Origin: Hepsetus odoe
Taxonomy: Eukaryota; Chordata; Actinopteri; Characiformes; Hepsetidae
Direction: 5' to 3'
NCBI GenBank assembly: GCA_017165825.1
Contig: CM029366.1
Location: 31,696,349 to 31,760,348, forward strand
Length of the DNA: 64,000 nt
A program made the translations under genes and the position numbers. Every line of letters starts with the position of its first letter. The stretch's first letter is position 1. The notes under the pieces are model-generated. The model did no database searches. It worked only from the letters and a program-made list of their open reading frames with translations, and had not been told where the DNA came from. Shown one piece after another: positions 35,725 through 47,356 of the stretch.

Positions 35725-36110
35725 TATTTTAATGTGTTGAGGGCCAGTTCTCCAGAACTTCCTGAAGGAAAGTGTCTTTGTCTCTCATTTTCAGTCCAGT
35801 CTCTGTACCTGAGCAGTTCTCCAGATCTTCCTGAAGGACAGTGTTGTTGTCTCTCATTTTCAGTCCAGTCTCTGTACCTGAGCGGTTCTCCAGATCTTCC
35901 TGAAGGACAGTGTTGTTGTCTCTCATGTTCAGTCCAGTCTCTGTACCTGAGCAGTTTGATCGTTTTGTGTTGGTTAATCCACACAGTGATCTACGTCTGA
36001 ACCTTCAAGCTGAACAAAGTGTCTAACTTAAGACATGAAGCAGTGAAGAAACAGGTGTAGATGATTCCAGATGATCAGGAGATTAGTTTACTGCTGATGC
36101 TGAATGCTCA
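35725..36110 (+). repeat. Dispersed repeat R4 with three 69-bp tandem units
   Basis: Three units at about 35749-35955, then the same downstream sequence as at 25.8 kb (TTAATCCACACAGTGATCTA, ATGATTCCAGATGATCAGG). Because 69 is a multiple of three, the units read open in a single frame; this is not evidence of a gene. Confidence 0.7.
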
Positions 36111-36193
36111 TTGGTTCTTATATCTTATTAGTTTGTTTAGAAAACCAACAACAAACATAAAACTTGTGCCCAGATCTTTGCAAATGTCACGAT

Positions 36194-36795
36194 GTGGTGT
36201 TGAGGGCTGGACGCCAACGCAGAGCCGAGAGCTTCGAACTGAACTTTAATGACGGGCAACGTGCACAGAACTCAAACTAAACATAACAAACGTAACAGGT
36301 CTGGATTGGACGCAGCCCCTCAAAACCTCGCCTCCTACGGCGGACTTGGACCTCGTCCCTCAAGCCCCGCCTCCTCTGGCAGACTTGGACCTCGTCCCTC
36401 AAGCCCCGCCTCCTCCGCGGTGATGGCGGATATCCATTCAGTCCCACTTTGTGCTGACACGTGAGCTGGCATCGCAGCCCCACTTCTCCAGGGGCTACCG
36501 CAGGGGCCGGCTCCGCAGCCACGCCCTCCTGGCTGCTGGAGCTGGAACAGGCACGACATCGGCCAATCCTGGGAGGGGAGCGGACACCGCTCAACCCCTA
36601 TCCCCCCAGCCTCCAGCACTTGGACGTTCCGGTGGTCCTTCATGGACATCCCCACGGAGGTCTCAGCTCGCGACGTCATTTCACGGCGGCTGGTCATGGT
36701 GTGGTGTTGAGGGCTAGACGCCAACGCAGAGCCGAGAGCTTCGTACTGGACTTTAATGACGTATAACGTGCACAGAATTCAAAACCAAACATATT
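36194..36795. repeat. LTR-retrotransposon-like direct-repeat block
   Basis: A block of roughly 90 bases starting GTGGTGTTGAGGGCTGGACG (36194) recurs at 36701 with few changes, an offset of 507 bases. Between the copies is GC-rich sequence including two near-identical CCTCGTCCCTCAAGCCCCGC stretches. The internal part has minus-strand open frames rich in Arg, Gly and Glu but no recognisable gag or pol motif. It looks like a chimeric LTR remnant or a duplicated LTR edge; the class is uncertain. Confidence 0.4.
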
Positions 36796-37370
36796 AAACA
36801 TAACAAGTGTAGAACATAACATGAATACTCACAAACGTGCGCACACAGAATGACCAGAATGATTTGTTTTTTTTAACAAAAAGATTCTTTGCTACAATAG
36901 ACTACAGAAAAAATGATTCCCCCCACCCACCCTTCAAAAAAAAACCAAAAAAAAACTAAAAGCTACATTTGGTCTCTTTATGTTTTGTGGTTTACAAGGA
37001 TGAATTGTGAGGCTTTAAAAGAAAATTGTCATTGCATATCACTGGTTTACTGAACAATGCCTGGCCATAAATTCCAGACAATCCTGCGCAGATCAAGCTG
37101 TAAATGTGAGTTTATTTCATGTGGGTAATGATACAAAGCCACAAGCGTTTTCAATGCATCGTGACCAATTTATTTAACTGGAGAGTTTTACCACTGGTGT
37201 GTGGTGTTTGTCTTCTGCCTCTATGCAGATAAACCCTGACGTGCACATCCAGACATTACTGGATGTGGAAGAAGTCCACACATTCTTTATTCAGGCAAAA
37301 GTACAGATACTTGTGTAGAAAAAGAAGTACTGATTCCAGTTCAAGTAAAAAGTACTGCCTCTTAAAGGCA

Positions 37371-37978
37371 CTCAGAGTATAAAGTAAAAAGTACAGGAAT
37401 GTACTGAGAGTGTAAAGTTAAAATATATACTTGTTTTAAGAGCTCTTAGTCTGTTACTTAGGTGGTACTAGCTAATCAACAGTTCTGATCTGTGCTGGTT
37501 ACCAAGATGACGATCGATTGTGGAAATAAAGCACTGTTGTAAGTCGCTCTGGATAAGAGCGTCTGCTAAATGCCGTAAATGTAAATGTAAAAGTACAGGA
37601 ATGTACTGAGAGTATAAAGTAAAAAGTACAGGAATGTACTGAGAGTGTAAAGTAAAAGTACAGGAATGTACTGAGAGTGTAAAGTAAAAGCACAGGAATG
37701 TACTGAGAGTGTAAAGTAAAAGCACAGGAATGTACTGAGAGTATAAAGTAAAAAGTACAGGAATGTACTGAGAGTGTAAAGTTAAAAGTACAGGAATGTA
37801 CTGAGAGTGAAAAGTAAAGAGTACAGGAATGTACTGAGAGTGTAAAGTAAAAGTACAGGAATGTACTGAGAGTATAAAGTAAAAAGTACAGGAATGTAGT
37901 GAGAGTGTAAAGTAAAAGTACAGGAGTGTACTGAGAGTGTAAAGTAAAAGTACAGGAGTGTACTGAGAGTGTAGAGTG
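37371..37978 (+). repeat. Minisatellite of about 31 bp (GTACAGGAATGTAC core), array 1
   Basis: About 13 units of AAAGTAAAAGTACAGGAATG plus TACTGAGAGTGT, interrupted at 37428-37590 by a SINE. It is followed by GTCTCCTCTGAAGGACGTCT and GAACTGAATCTCACTCCATA, also found after array 2. Confidence 0.9.
37428..37590 (+). mobile_element. SINE inserted inside the 37-kb minisatellite
   Basis: The block runs from GTCTGTTACTTAGGTGGTAC to AAGTCGCTCTGGATAAGAGC, then TGCTAAATGCCGTAAATGTA. The tail is the common fish SINE end (also seen reversed at 30078, 39731 and 50570). Minisatellite units flank it on both sides, so it inserted into the array. Confidence 0.6.
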
Positions 37979-38170
37979 AGACGTGTCTCCTCTGAAGGAC
38001 GTCTGGAGCGTCTGTCTGTGCTGAAAGTGAACTGAATCTCACTCCATATTAATAGAATTAAAGACTATTAAAGCCTCGAACTTCAACTCCAATAAAAACA
38101 ATCTACTGAAAATAATCCACATGAACTTCACCGCTTCACTTTCATCTCCGTCTCTAGGTCTCTTCTATTA
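37979..38170 (+). repeat. Shared 3' flank of the minisatellite, copy 1
   Basis: GTGCTGAAAGTGAACTGAAT and CAATCTACTGAAAATAATCC match the sequence after array 2, so flank and array belong to one dispersed element. Confidence 0.7.
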
Positions 38171-38897
38171 TTAGATGTGCAGTTTCTGTTTAACAATGAA
38201 GACCAAATTTCTATTGAATTAAATTTTTTAGCTTTAGTCTTTTTTCTACTTTGATATTTAGTTTTATTTTTTAGCTCTGTCCGTTACTTTGTGAAAACAG
38301 CTTCACAAGTAAACCTACGTCCTTTACGCAGTGTCCGAAGCCTGTAAAGATGTAAAGATCCAAACGACATCTACATAAACCTGACATGACAACTGACATA
38401 AACCTGCATAAACACTTTTGAATCTTATTCCCACTAAAACGGTGTAAAATGACATCAAAACCTTGGTCAGTGTCAGTTGTCATGACAGGTTTACGTTAGT
38501 GTCAAGCAGCCTCAGGAATACGGCCTTCGATGAAGTGTCCCCAAGACTTTTCCTAGAACCCAGTCGAAGAAATATTTCATTTAGATGTGGACCATTTGAA
38601 ACGTTAATGGTCCTAATTACCCACATAAGTGAAAAATTGCTTCTTTTGCAGCTTTTATATTCATTAGAAATGAGGCGAATAAGTAAACACGGGTAAATAT
38701 CCTCAGGGGTCCTAATTAAAGGAGTTCTAGGTGATAACACAGACTTATACACATCAGTGTTGAAGGCTTGAAACACACCGAACGTGTGAAAAAAAAAAAC
38801 CCAAATCATTTCCTTGTGTTCAGACACAGATGGCTCTGTTTTTTGCCAAGATACATTTGGCCTTTGTGCTCCGTTAATGTGTACAAATTTTGGAATG

Positions 38898-38899
<2 letters not shown>

Positions 38900-38934
<35 letters not shown>

Positions 38935-38975
38935 TGAGAGAAAAGAGAGAGAGAGAGAGAGACACACACACAAAT
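38900..38975 (+). repeat. (TG)n, (AG)n and (CA)n cluster
   Basis: TG run to about 38931, then AGAG and ACAC runs. Confidence 0.95.
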
Positions 38976-39082
38976 GTCAGTAAAGCATCATATATCTCCA
39001 AAAGGTCAGCGGTGATTGTTAAAACCACCCCTCCCCCCTCCATCATGATGGGCCCCTATGGAGTCTTGCACCAGCACACTCC

Positions 39083-39086
<4 letters not shown>

Positions 39087-39135
<49 letters not shown>
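39087..39135 (+). repeat. (CA)n microsatellite
   Basis: About 23 units; complementary to the TG run 160 bases to the left. Confidence 0.95.
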
Positions 39136-39136
<1 letters not shown>

Positions 39137-39455
39137 CACACACACATTAAACCTGCCATGTGTGTCAATGTAAGAAAGAGGCTCATAAAGAGAGAAAAAA
39201 TGCACAGTCCCCCAATTACAGTAGTGAAGGTCAGTAATGCTTCAATTAACTCCCTCATTAAACATAGAAACAGCTTTCATATCTGTGAGCAAAAGAGAAA
39301 CGAGGCCTGTTCCTAAAACAGACACAGAACGTGCAGACCCTTTTCTTGCATTTCACCCCAAACTTCACCCCGAATAGCGGGCCGATTGCTTTTTATTAAC
39401 AAGCAAAACACTTTAGGTCAGTAAGCGATTAGAACTGCTGCTCTCTTCCATATAT

Positions 39456-39712
39456 TTACATTTTCCACATTTATCAGACGCTCTGGATAAATACATAGCC
39501 GTATGACATAGAGAGTCTCCCTGGAGCTACTTGGGGTAACGTTTACAATTACAGCATTTCGTGGACGCTCTAATCCATAGCCCCTTCCATTTCTAAATAC
39601 AGCCTCCCTGCAGCAACCTGGGATGAGGTTCTGGATCAGGAGCTTGCTGGTGGTAGTGCTGGAGGTAGGATTTGAACCTGCAACCTCTTGGTTTCATTAT
39701 ACCCACCACCAC
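39456..39712 (-). mobile_element. tRNA-derived SINE, type B
   Basis: The minus strand shows GGTTGCAGGTTCAAATCC (B box) and the tail TATCAGACGCTCTGG in plus view at about 39473. A second partial tail (CAGCATTTCGTGGACGCTCT at about 39552) suggests two copies overlap. Confidence 0.6.
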
Positions 39713-39730
39713 CTGGATTAAGGGCTTCAT

Positions 39731-39926
39731 TTACGTTGACATTTATGGCATTTAGCAGACGCTCTTATCCAGACTTCCAGTTCCTGATTACAGGATTCCA
39801 GGGACAGTCTCCCTGGAGCAACTCAGAGTTAAGGGTCTTTCCCGGGAACCCAATGGTGGAAGTGCTGGAGGTTGCTGGGACCTCTTGGGCCATAGCCGAG
39901 TATCCTACCTCTAGACCAGCACCATC
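39731..39926 (-). mobile_element. tRNA-derived SINE, type B
   Basis: The left end reads ATTTATGGCATTTAGCAGAC then GCTCTTATCCAG. The right end, on the minus strand, is GGTGCTGGTCTAGAGGTAGG, an A-box-like head. The B box is eroded. Confidence 0.65.
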
Positions 39927-40214
39927 CCAGATGATGCAGATGAATTTTTTTGCAGGAGACCCACAACTTGTTAGGAGTTTCCAACCACCATCCCAGTCTG
40001 GCTGAACATGATAATGCCTTTAGTCTACCCAATGAAAATCCTTAACTGGCTTACAATCAGTGTTAATGATAAAGTCGTAGCCCAATCATAGGCTAGTGGG
40101 TCAAAGTGCCAATTCCATAATGCCCTGGTATCTTTCTTTAAATGCTTTCTTTCATCCATTCTTTAAGTTTGATGTAAGACAGCTCTTTATAAACCAGGCT
40201 AAGGCTTTTAAATT

Positions 40215-40372
40215 TACATTTATGGCATTTAGCTTTTTAATTAGAGGTTCAGACTCCTCGAAGAAACATTGAGTTAAAATTCTCAGTCAGGAACCTAATG
40301 GTGGAAGTGCTGGAGGAGTGCTGGATTTGAACCTGGCACTTTTCGGTCCATAGGTGGACCAGTAGAGCATCA
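40215..40372 (-). mobile_element. tRNA-derived SINE, type B, eroded
   Basis: The left end reads ATTTACATTTATGGCATTTA, and the right end on the minus strand holds a CTACTGGTCCACC head and GGTTCAAATCC B box. The internal tail motif (GACGCTCTTATCC) is deleted. Confidence 0.6.
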
Positions 40373-40401
40373 CCACTCATCCACTTTTGGTTTAAATTGA
40401 A

Positions 40402-40608
40402 AGTGATATGAAAGTGAGTATTTGTTATTGTGAAACACAGCACCTCTGCTTTTAAACCACCCACACCATGCAGCAGGGAGCAGCCATGTCCAGCTCCCAG
40501 GGAGCAGTGTTGGGGATGGTACCTTGCTCGAGGGAACCTCAGGGCAACCTACTGGTCTGGGATTCAAATGCACGTAAATGACGTAAACACTAGATCACCG
40601 CTGCTCCA
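40402..40608 (-). mobile_element. SINE type A
   Basis: Tail (GTGATATGAAAGTGAG), middle (GGGGATGGTACCTTGCTCGA) and B-box side (GGGATTCAAATGCACG) occur in order, ending in ACTAGATCACCGCTGC, a weak A-box match on the minus strand. Confidence 0.7.
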
Positions 40609-41329
40609 AGAGTGCACCATTCAAGGCTTTGAGGTTCGTCTACATGAGGTTCTTGGTTGGTTTATTTCAAGCTCCGTTTGTTTCCACCACAGTCTAGGGT
40701 TCTCTTGTCCCTTGAACTTCCCAAAAAGTTCTTGTTATGAGATTAAGGCCATATGAGGCTAATAAAATGAATTACCTAAAAGACTATCAACTCCACCAAA
40801 GAACAGAACCTTTCTTCAAATCCTGGCATTACGAGACCTAAGTTGTGTATCAAGAAAAGATTTAAGACTATCCATAAACGTGCGGTGTTTAGATGATGAC
40901 TGAAGAGGACATAGAAGGTTTTTGACCTTGTGATCATGAAACCACCACATACCTCTAGCCATGTTGAAGTGCATCATGAGGGAACACTTCTCACACTGTA
41001 GGGTGCACCTGGTCCGTAAAATGGCCTCATATTCCATCGGCTATTATACGACCTCGCACAGCAGTCACCGCCTTACAACTCCCATGAGATGGCTGGCCAT
41101 TCTGTTATGAACTCTCCATCATATTTAACAGCACACTGTGGCTTTCTCCAAACATAAAACACACATGTAGGAAAAAGAGTGAAAGATGTCTCGGACAGTC
41201 GCTTCATCACTGCTCAGTAGTTTTAGCCTCTATGCTGGGTTTGGACTTTGCCAGAGGTGGCCAACATACACAGGCTCTTTCTTTAAGTTCTTGTATTAAA
41301 GCTGATTCAGCTATTTTACTCAGTACAAG
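40609..41329. other. No recognisable feature
   Basis: Unique-looking sequence between a SINE and minisatellite array 2. Confidence 0.4.
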
Positions 41330-41903
41330 TTAAAAAGTACAGGAATGTACTCAGAGTATAAAGTAAAAAGTGCAGGAATGTACTGAGAGTGTGAAGTAAA
41401 AGTACAGGAATGTACTGAGAGTATAAAGTAAAAAGTACAGGAATGTACTGAGAGTATAAGGTAAAAAGTACAGGAATGTACTGAGAGTGTAAAGAAAAAA
41501 GTACAGGAATGTACTGAGAGTATAAAGTAAAAGCACAGGAATGTACTGAGAGTGTAAAGTAAAAGTACAGGAATGTACTGAGAGTGTAAAGCAAAGTAAC
41601 AGGAATGTACTGAGAGTGTATAAAGCACAGGAATGTACTGAGTGTAAAGTAAAAGTACAGGAATGTACTGAGAGTGTAAAGTAAAAGTACAGGAATGTAC
41701 TGAGAGTGTAAAGTAAAAGTACAGGAAGGTACTGAGAGTGTAAAGTAAAAAGACAGGAATGTACTGAGAGTGTAAAGTAAAAGTACAGGAATGTACTGAG
41801 AGTAAAGTAAAAGTACAGGAGTGTACTGAGTGTAAAGTAAAAAGTACAGGAATGTACAGAGTGTAAAGTAAAAGTACAGGAGTGGTAATGAGAGGTGTAA
41901 AGG
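41330..41903 (+). repeat. Minisatellite of about 31 bp (GTACAGGAATGTAC core), array 2
   Basis: About 18 units of the same sequence as array 1, with more small deletions. The downstream flank (GTCTCCTCTGAAGGACGTTT then GAACTGAATCTCACTTCATA) matches array 1. Confidence 0.9.
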
Positions 41904-42290
41904 AGATGTGTCTCCTCTGAAGGACGTTTGTAGCGTCTGTGCTGAAAGTGAACTGAATCTCACTTCATATTAATAGAATTCAAAGACTATTAAAGCCTCA
42001 ACTTCAACCCATTGAAACAATCTACTGAAATAATCCACATGAACTTCACTGCCTACTTTTCATCACCTGCCTCTACTTAGTTCTCCATCACGACACACTC
42101 AACACACCCTGAACTCCACCATCCACCTCCTGTCCTCTCTCACTCCTTCACTCTGTCCTGCACCGATGGACGCGAGAGGACGCGTCTCTTCTGTGTTTGT
42201 GTCCATTTAAGCTGAAAAGGATGTTGGGAAGGTGATGACGAATAAAAATAATTTAGGTTTCAACTCAAATGTGTTCAGACTGAAGGAACG
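41904..42290 (+). repeat. Shared 3' flank of the minisatellite, copy 2, longer
   Basis: It matches copy 1, then continues with CTGAACTCCACCATCCACCT and a CTTCTGTGTTTGTGTCCATT end. That end also occurs at 30355-30640 without any minisatellite. Confidence 0.65.
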
Positions 42291-43115
42291 AGTCTGTTCA
42301 GAAAAAGTAAGAAAGGAAAAGAAGTGTGATGTCTGAAATGATTTACAGAGTAGACGTCCCGTCTGTCTCAAGCAGGAATTTGCACCTTAGTTTTGCTAAA
42401 GTGGGCTTCTGGAGTGGTCAGTCCTGGAAATAATTGCATATGTTTGTGAATCTCTTATGTCGATACTTAGTTGCTTAATGTCGAACCAGTGTGTCCCCCT
42501 GTGGGGAAGATGGTTCATCTCACGTTTTTTGCGTCCTCATTTCCTTTCCTTGCATCTCATCCTTGTGTTTTAGCTTCTCCCTAAGAGGATGCAAAGATAA
42601 ATTATGAAGACATGTGTGAATTATGAAGAGGATTAAAAGGCAAATATATTGATCTAATTCATCTGCTAACGTTAGATTCCTACATCCTGACATGAAAGAA
42701 GTAATATCTTTTGGCGCTCATTTTGGTCCTTTCTTTTGGTAAACTGCTTCGTACTTTCGTGGGCCTTCATCTTGAATTTGTAGTTTAAAATCCTCCATTA
42801 GTGCTCATGATAAATCTACACAGGACACTGGAGAAGCTTCGCTCTTCTCTAGAGGACAGCTCAGCTATTTTCCATGCATATCATCTTGTTAAAGCCCCTG
42901 ATCATGACGCTCCCACCTGCATTTCCTGTTGGTCTGTTTTATTAGCTTTCTGGATATTTCTAAACCAGTGGTTCTCAAATGAGCCAAGAACCTCCCTCCC
43001 ATTTGGAGGTCTGACTACACAGTTTGAGAACCACAGGTCTCAATGCACACATACTTTGCATGCATTTCTGGGTTTTTTGTAGATGGGTTTTGCGACCTGC
43101 TGCTTTCAGGTGAGT

Positions 43116-43118
<3 letters not shown>
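42291..43118. other. No recognisable feature
   Basis: AT-rich sequence; frames below 100 codons. Confidence 0.4.

Positions 43119-43198
<80 letters not shown>
43119..43198 (+). repeat. (GA)n microsatellite, about 40 units
   Basis: The longest pure GA tract in the window. The opposite strand forms long Ser/Leu frames, which are artefacts. Confidence 0.97.
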
Positions 43199-43199
<1 letters not shown>

Positions 43200-44004
43200 A
43201 GGAAAGACATCATCCTCCTGTTCATGTGATGGTTAATCTCTGATGGTTGTCAAAAAATATCTGATTTTGCCTGTCAGGAGCTCGCTGCCTCTCTTTCCTC
43301 CCAAGGTAGCGTTTCGCTTCTCTCGTTCTCTAAAGGCCTTCCAGTACCTTGCCTTGAACAATAAATCCAGCATGGCTGAACATGGGCCAGCTTAGCTTGC
43401 ACTGGTGCCCATGTGTGCCTTAAACTGTCCCCCCTTTTTCCTGACCCCTCTCTTAATCTCTTTTTAAATTCCTTTAACCACAGCGAGGCCTTGCGTTTCT
43501 TTAACACTTGCTACCGATCCTTTGCAACTGCAATAGCACAGGAATGTAGCGAAAGACAAACGACTTTAGTCATTTTCATTACTCTCCCATGACACACTCG
43601 GCCAAGTTCATCAGAGTGATCACATGACCCATTCTTCAGCTCTGATGTATTACATCATACAGGAGTATTACACCATCACTAATCATCCTGCAGTGCTTCA
43701 GGGAATTCACCAATTTTCCCAAAACAATCATGTCGACGCAGGAACAAAGAGCATTTCTGGAGGTATCGGGTGAAATGACTCAGAATTCCACTTCATTGGT
43801 GGTGGTGAATGGGAATCTTCAGCAAAACACATAGCTGTTTCCTATTTCATTTCCAGTTTGCAGACCCACAGGAGATCCCACACATGTTTTATATGGTTGA
43901 TGATAAAATATAAAATCTTGTTGGGGACTATTTTACCTCACAATGGCCTGTATGTATCCCTCCACCAAGAAGGCCTTTTTAAAAGTGCACATTTTGAACA
44001 CTAT
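43199..44004. other. No recognisable feature
   Basis: Unique-looking sequence between the long GA tract and a LINE fragment. Confidence 0.4.
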
Positions 44005-44765
44005 AAGTGGGAATGAAAGGGAGGAAAGTGGAGTGGGTAGATGGATGGAGTGGAGTTGGAGAAGGCTGGGTGGAGGAGTTTAACACTGGTCAGGTTCAGA
44101 GTAACGGCGAGAGTGGAAGAGAAGTGAACAAGAGAGTTCCGACAGGTTGGAATGGGTGGAGAAGAGGCTGAGAGCAATCCAGGAGAGACAGGTAACAGCT
44201 AAAGTGAAGGGAGTATAGGACGGTGAGACCAGCTATGCTATACGAGTTGGAGACAGTGGCAAAAAGACAGGAGGTGGAGCTGGAGGTGTCAGAGTTAAAG
44301 ATGCTGAGATGGGGCAGCGGTGGCCTAGTGGTTAGGGCGTTCGTTGGAGGATCGGGGGTTCGAACCCCTTCCCAATAGGTTGCTCTGAGGTACCTTCTTT
44401 GAGTGCAAAGGCCCCTGTCACTGCTCCCGGCGCTAATAGCTGCCCACTGCTGCACTGTAGGTCTGAGTGTGCATGGGTTAAATACATAGAGGTCCACTCT
44501 GTGGTTCACTGTCTGCTGTGCTTTCGCCATTTAACACCCTGGTGATGAGAATGGCAGATTAGGAACGATTAGGAGATAGTCAGGTCAGTGACTGGGAGAC
44601 AAAGTGAGAGAAGTGAGACTGTGTTTGGACATGTCCAGAGGAGAAATGAGTATATCAGGAGAAGGATGTTGAGAATGAAGCTGCCAGGCCAGAGGAGAAG
44701 AGAAAGGAAAAAGAGGATGTTTATGGATGGGGTGAGAGAGGACATGTGGAGAAGAAGAAGAAGAA
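44005..44765 (+). mobile_element. RTE-like LINE 3' part split by a SINE
   Basis: The left part (44005-44311) reads the region from NEREESGV through the ARVKGV-RTVRPAMLYELETV-like stretch to SELKMLR. A tRNA-derived SINE then occupies 44312-44533. The right part (44540-44765) resumes with the next LINE segment (GHVQRRNEYIRRRML, then RRERKKRMFMDGVREDM) and an AAG tail. The order shows the SINE inserted after the LINE. Confidence 0.82.
44312..44533 (+). mobile_element. SINE type A with intact A and B boxes, nested in a LINE
   Basis: GGGCAGCGGTGGCCTAGTGG opens the element; the A box is 44321-44331 and the B box (GGTTCGAACCC) about 44358-44368. The middle is partly changed and the tail eroded. It interrupts the LINE copy at 44005-44765. 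Confidence 0.8.
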
Positions 44766-45189
44766 AAGACATAAATCTGTGCATTTGAAATAACTTTAGG
44801 AAATACGTTTTTGGAAGGGAGCTTCAGACGTCTGGTTCCATCCACCACAACTATATTAAAGTTCCTCTAAAGTGGTGCTTTTCACACCAATCCCAGCTTT
44901 GTTTATTCATCCAATTATGAAGAATTTTGATTGAATGTTGTCAGAGTGATTCCCTTTAAAATGAGAACATGAGGTGACGTCCTCAGAGACTCTGAGGGAG
45001 GCAGAGTTCATTCATGACTTAATCTCCCCACGTCGCTCTTGCCCAACACTGCCAGTTCTCTCGTGAGCAGTAAACCAAGGAGAACATTATCAATCATGTG
45101 GAAAAGAGAAAAAACTGTCTATCATGGAGCTTTTTCACATCTTTAACAATTATTCAAAGTGAAAACCCTACATTATGAGGTCAAAAGAC

Positions 45190-45398
45190 AGCAGACAGTG
45201 AACCACAAATAAAATTGGGATATCTGTATTTAACCCATGACACACAAACACCGCAGCAGTGGGCAGCTACGAGCGCACGGGGAGCAGTGATGGGGACGGT
45301 AACTTGCTCAAGGGTACCTCAGGCAACCTATTGGAAGGGGTCTCGAACTCCGACTCCGATCATGTGGCTAACGCTCAACTACTCAGGGCCACCGTTCC
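45190..45398 (-). mobile_element. SINE type A
   Basis: Middle (GGGGAGCAGTGATGGGGACG), B-box side (GGTCTCGAACTCC) and head side (CAGGGCCACCGTTCC) occur in minus order. The GTGAAAGTG tail is truncated. Confidence 0.7.
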
Positions 45399-45484
45399 AC
45401 AGAGCAAGTAGATAAAGTGCCGGGGCCGAGCAGCAAGAGCAAAGTAGGATTGTGGAGAAATGCAAGATGAAGGCAACACAGGAA

Positions 45485-45861
45485 TGACATCTTCTTCTTC
45501 ATTGTCTTTCAAGCTCCCATTCCCTGTTGGTGCAGATCAACCGCTCCATTTCTTTCGGTCCCCTTCGCACCTTCCAGGCTTCAAACTCATCACCTGTATG
45601 TCCTCTCACCACGTCCATAAACCTCCTCTTTGGTCTTCCTCTTCTCTTCCTGCCAGGCAGCCCCATCCTCAGCATCCTCCTCCCACTATAATCCTCGTCT
45701 CTCCTCTGGACACGTCCAAACCAACACAACATTGCTTCTCTAACTTTGTCTTCAAAACGTCCAACCTGAGCTGTCCCTCTAATATACTCATTTCTAATCC
45801 TGTCCATCCTCGTCACATTCAAAGAACATCTCAGCATCTTTAACTCTGACACCTCCAGATG
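45485..45861 (-). mobile_element. RTE-like LINE C-terminal fragment, still open
   Basis: The minus strand keeps an open frame (45499-45852) with SELKMLRCSLNVTRMDRIRN, then CWFGRVQRRDEDY and GRPKRRFMDVVRG. It is the best preserved tail copy here, but it lacks the RT and endonuclease. Confidence 0.85.
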
Positions 45862-46257
45862 ATAGAAATAGTAGAATTCTGTTCTAATGGATGTGAACAG
45901 GTTCTAGCATGCTTTGCTCTGTTTTCTAATTTGATGATAAAAATTTACTAAATACACAAGATATCTAAAGCTGTCACCACGTCTAGTAGGTCTTGGGTTC
46001 TTTTCCCCGGTGGGAAGGTACGGTTCCTTTCTGGGTTTTGCACGTTCTCTGATACATATGTATATACCTCTTTTTAATTATACAGGCTCATCGCTCCTGT
46101 TTCTGTACAACAAGGAGTTCCTGGGTTTTAATCCTGTAATACACCCTAGATGTGTGTGTGTGTGAGTGTGTGTGTGTGCGCTCTGTGGCTTTGATTTTAC
46201 AACTGTCCATTTCAGTATGAGTCAGTATGAGGGACAGACTCTAAAATCTGGATCAGC

Positions 46258-46482
46258 AGAGACGATAGGGACGCAGGCCCCAGGATCAGAAGATAAGGGG
46301 TTCGAATCCCAGACCAGTAGGTTTCCCTGAGGTAACCTTCCGAGATCGGCAAGATACCGTCCCCATCACTGTTGCTGGGCTATAAATGGCTGCCCTCTCC
46401 TGCATGTGGATGAAAAGCAGAGGAAGAATTACATTGTATGCTGTGTTTCACAATGACAATTAGTCACTTTCACTTTCAGTGA
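46258..46482 (+). mobile_element. SINE type A
   Basis: GGGGTTCGAATCCCAGACCA (B box), GATACCGTCCCCATCACTGT (middle) and TAGTCACTTTCACTTTCAG (tail) are clear. The A box is lost. Confidence 0.75.
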
Positions 46483-47356
46483 CTCTTTATTTCTGTTCAC
46501 TTCAGCCTTCACTCTCAACCTGCGTGAACGATTCCTGACGTTAGCCAGCACTTTCACTGATCCAGAGATTTGTCTCTTCTGGCCGATGGTCCACACCCTG
46601 TGACTGTACCCCATTAGCCCCCGCAAATGATCGATGGGTACCCAGTTCTTCCTGGAAGCCTAAAACGCTTTTTATGTTATCAGTAGCTGTCAACACTCAA
46701 CCCACATCTGATGATACGGGGCTGCAATGGCAATGTGCCAGTTTCTCCTCTTTTGTTGATCTTCACACAGCAAAACACATGGGTCAAATCACAGCTAACA
46801 AATCAAGCGATGTCCTTCCCTTCTGTTTTTCTACCTGGGCCAAAAAAATGAGCAGGGGAAGAAAAAAAACGTGGCCTTACAGCGGCCTCTCATGCTGGAC
46901 ATGATCCCTGTGCTAATATTTCGGTTGGCCGGCCCTCTTAAGGCTTATTGCATGTCCAGTCGGTGGTTACGCCCCGGTGGACGCTTAGCACGCATCCAGA
47001 TTTCGGTTATCTTTAGTCCATCAGATGCTGTTGATTCAGCCTCTTTCACACAATATGCACACAAGCACGGCAGCCAAGTCCAAACACACAAGTGCCGAGG
47101 GCTGCAGATTTGCGTCCTTGATACAGCGCCGCAGCGAACCGTGTGTGTTTGTTAAGCTACCGTGCGTATGCCGGGTCTGGGGCGACACACAACGCCATGC
47201 CCGCCTCGTATCAGCAGCCGCGCAGAGAGCCGTATTTAAGTCTGTTTACTGCGTTCTCTCCTTTTTTTCCTCTTTCCGCCGCGTTCGCGGTTTGCAAATT
47301 TTATCACGCAAGGTTTTGATCAACGATAATTTAGGCTTTTCTATGGCCTAATTTAG
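46483..47356. other. No supported gene; GC-richer left border of the satellite
   Basis: The 46900-47300 part has higher CpG content and overlapping frames of about 95-108 codons in two frames, with no family match. Confidence 0.4.

Noticed and set aside
37371..37978. CRISPR-like array
   Set aside because: Units are contiguous tandem repeats without unique spacers, in vertebrate DNA.
38480..39046. 188-codon minus-strand frame
   Set aside because: It crosses a microsatellite cluster and shows no recognisable protein features.
41316..41963. 215-codon minus-strand frame of LYTLSTFLYF-type repeats
   Set aside because: It is the minisatellite read in frame; the same occurs at 37468-38042.
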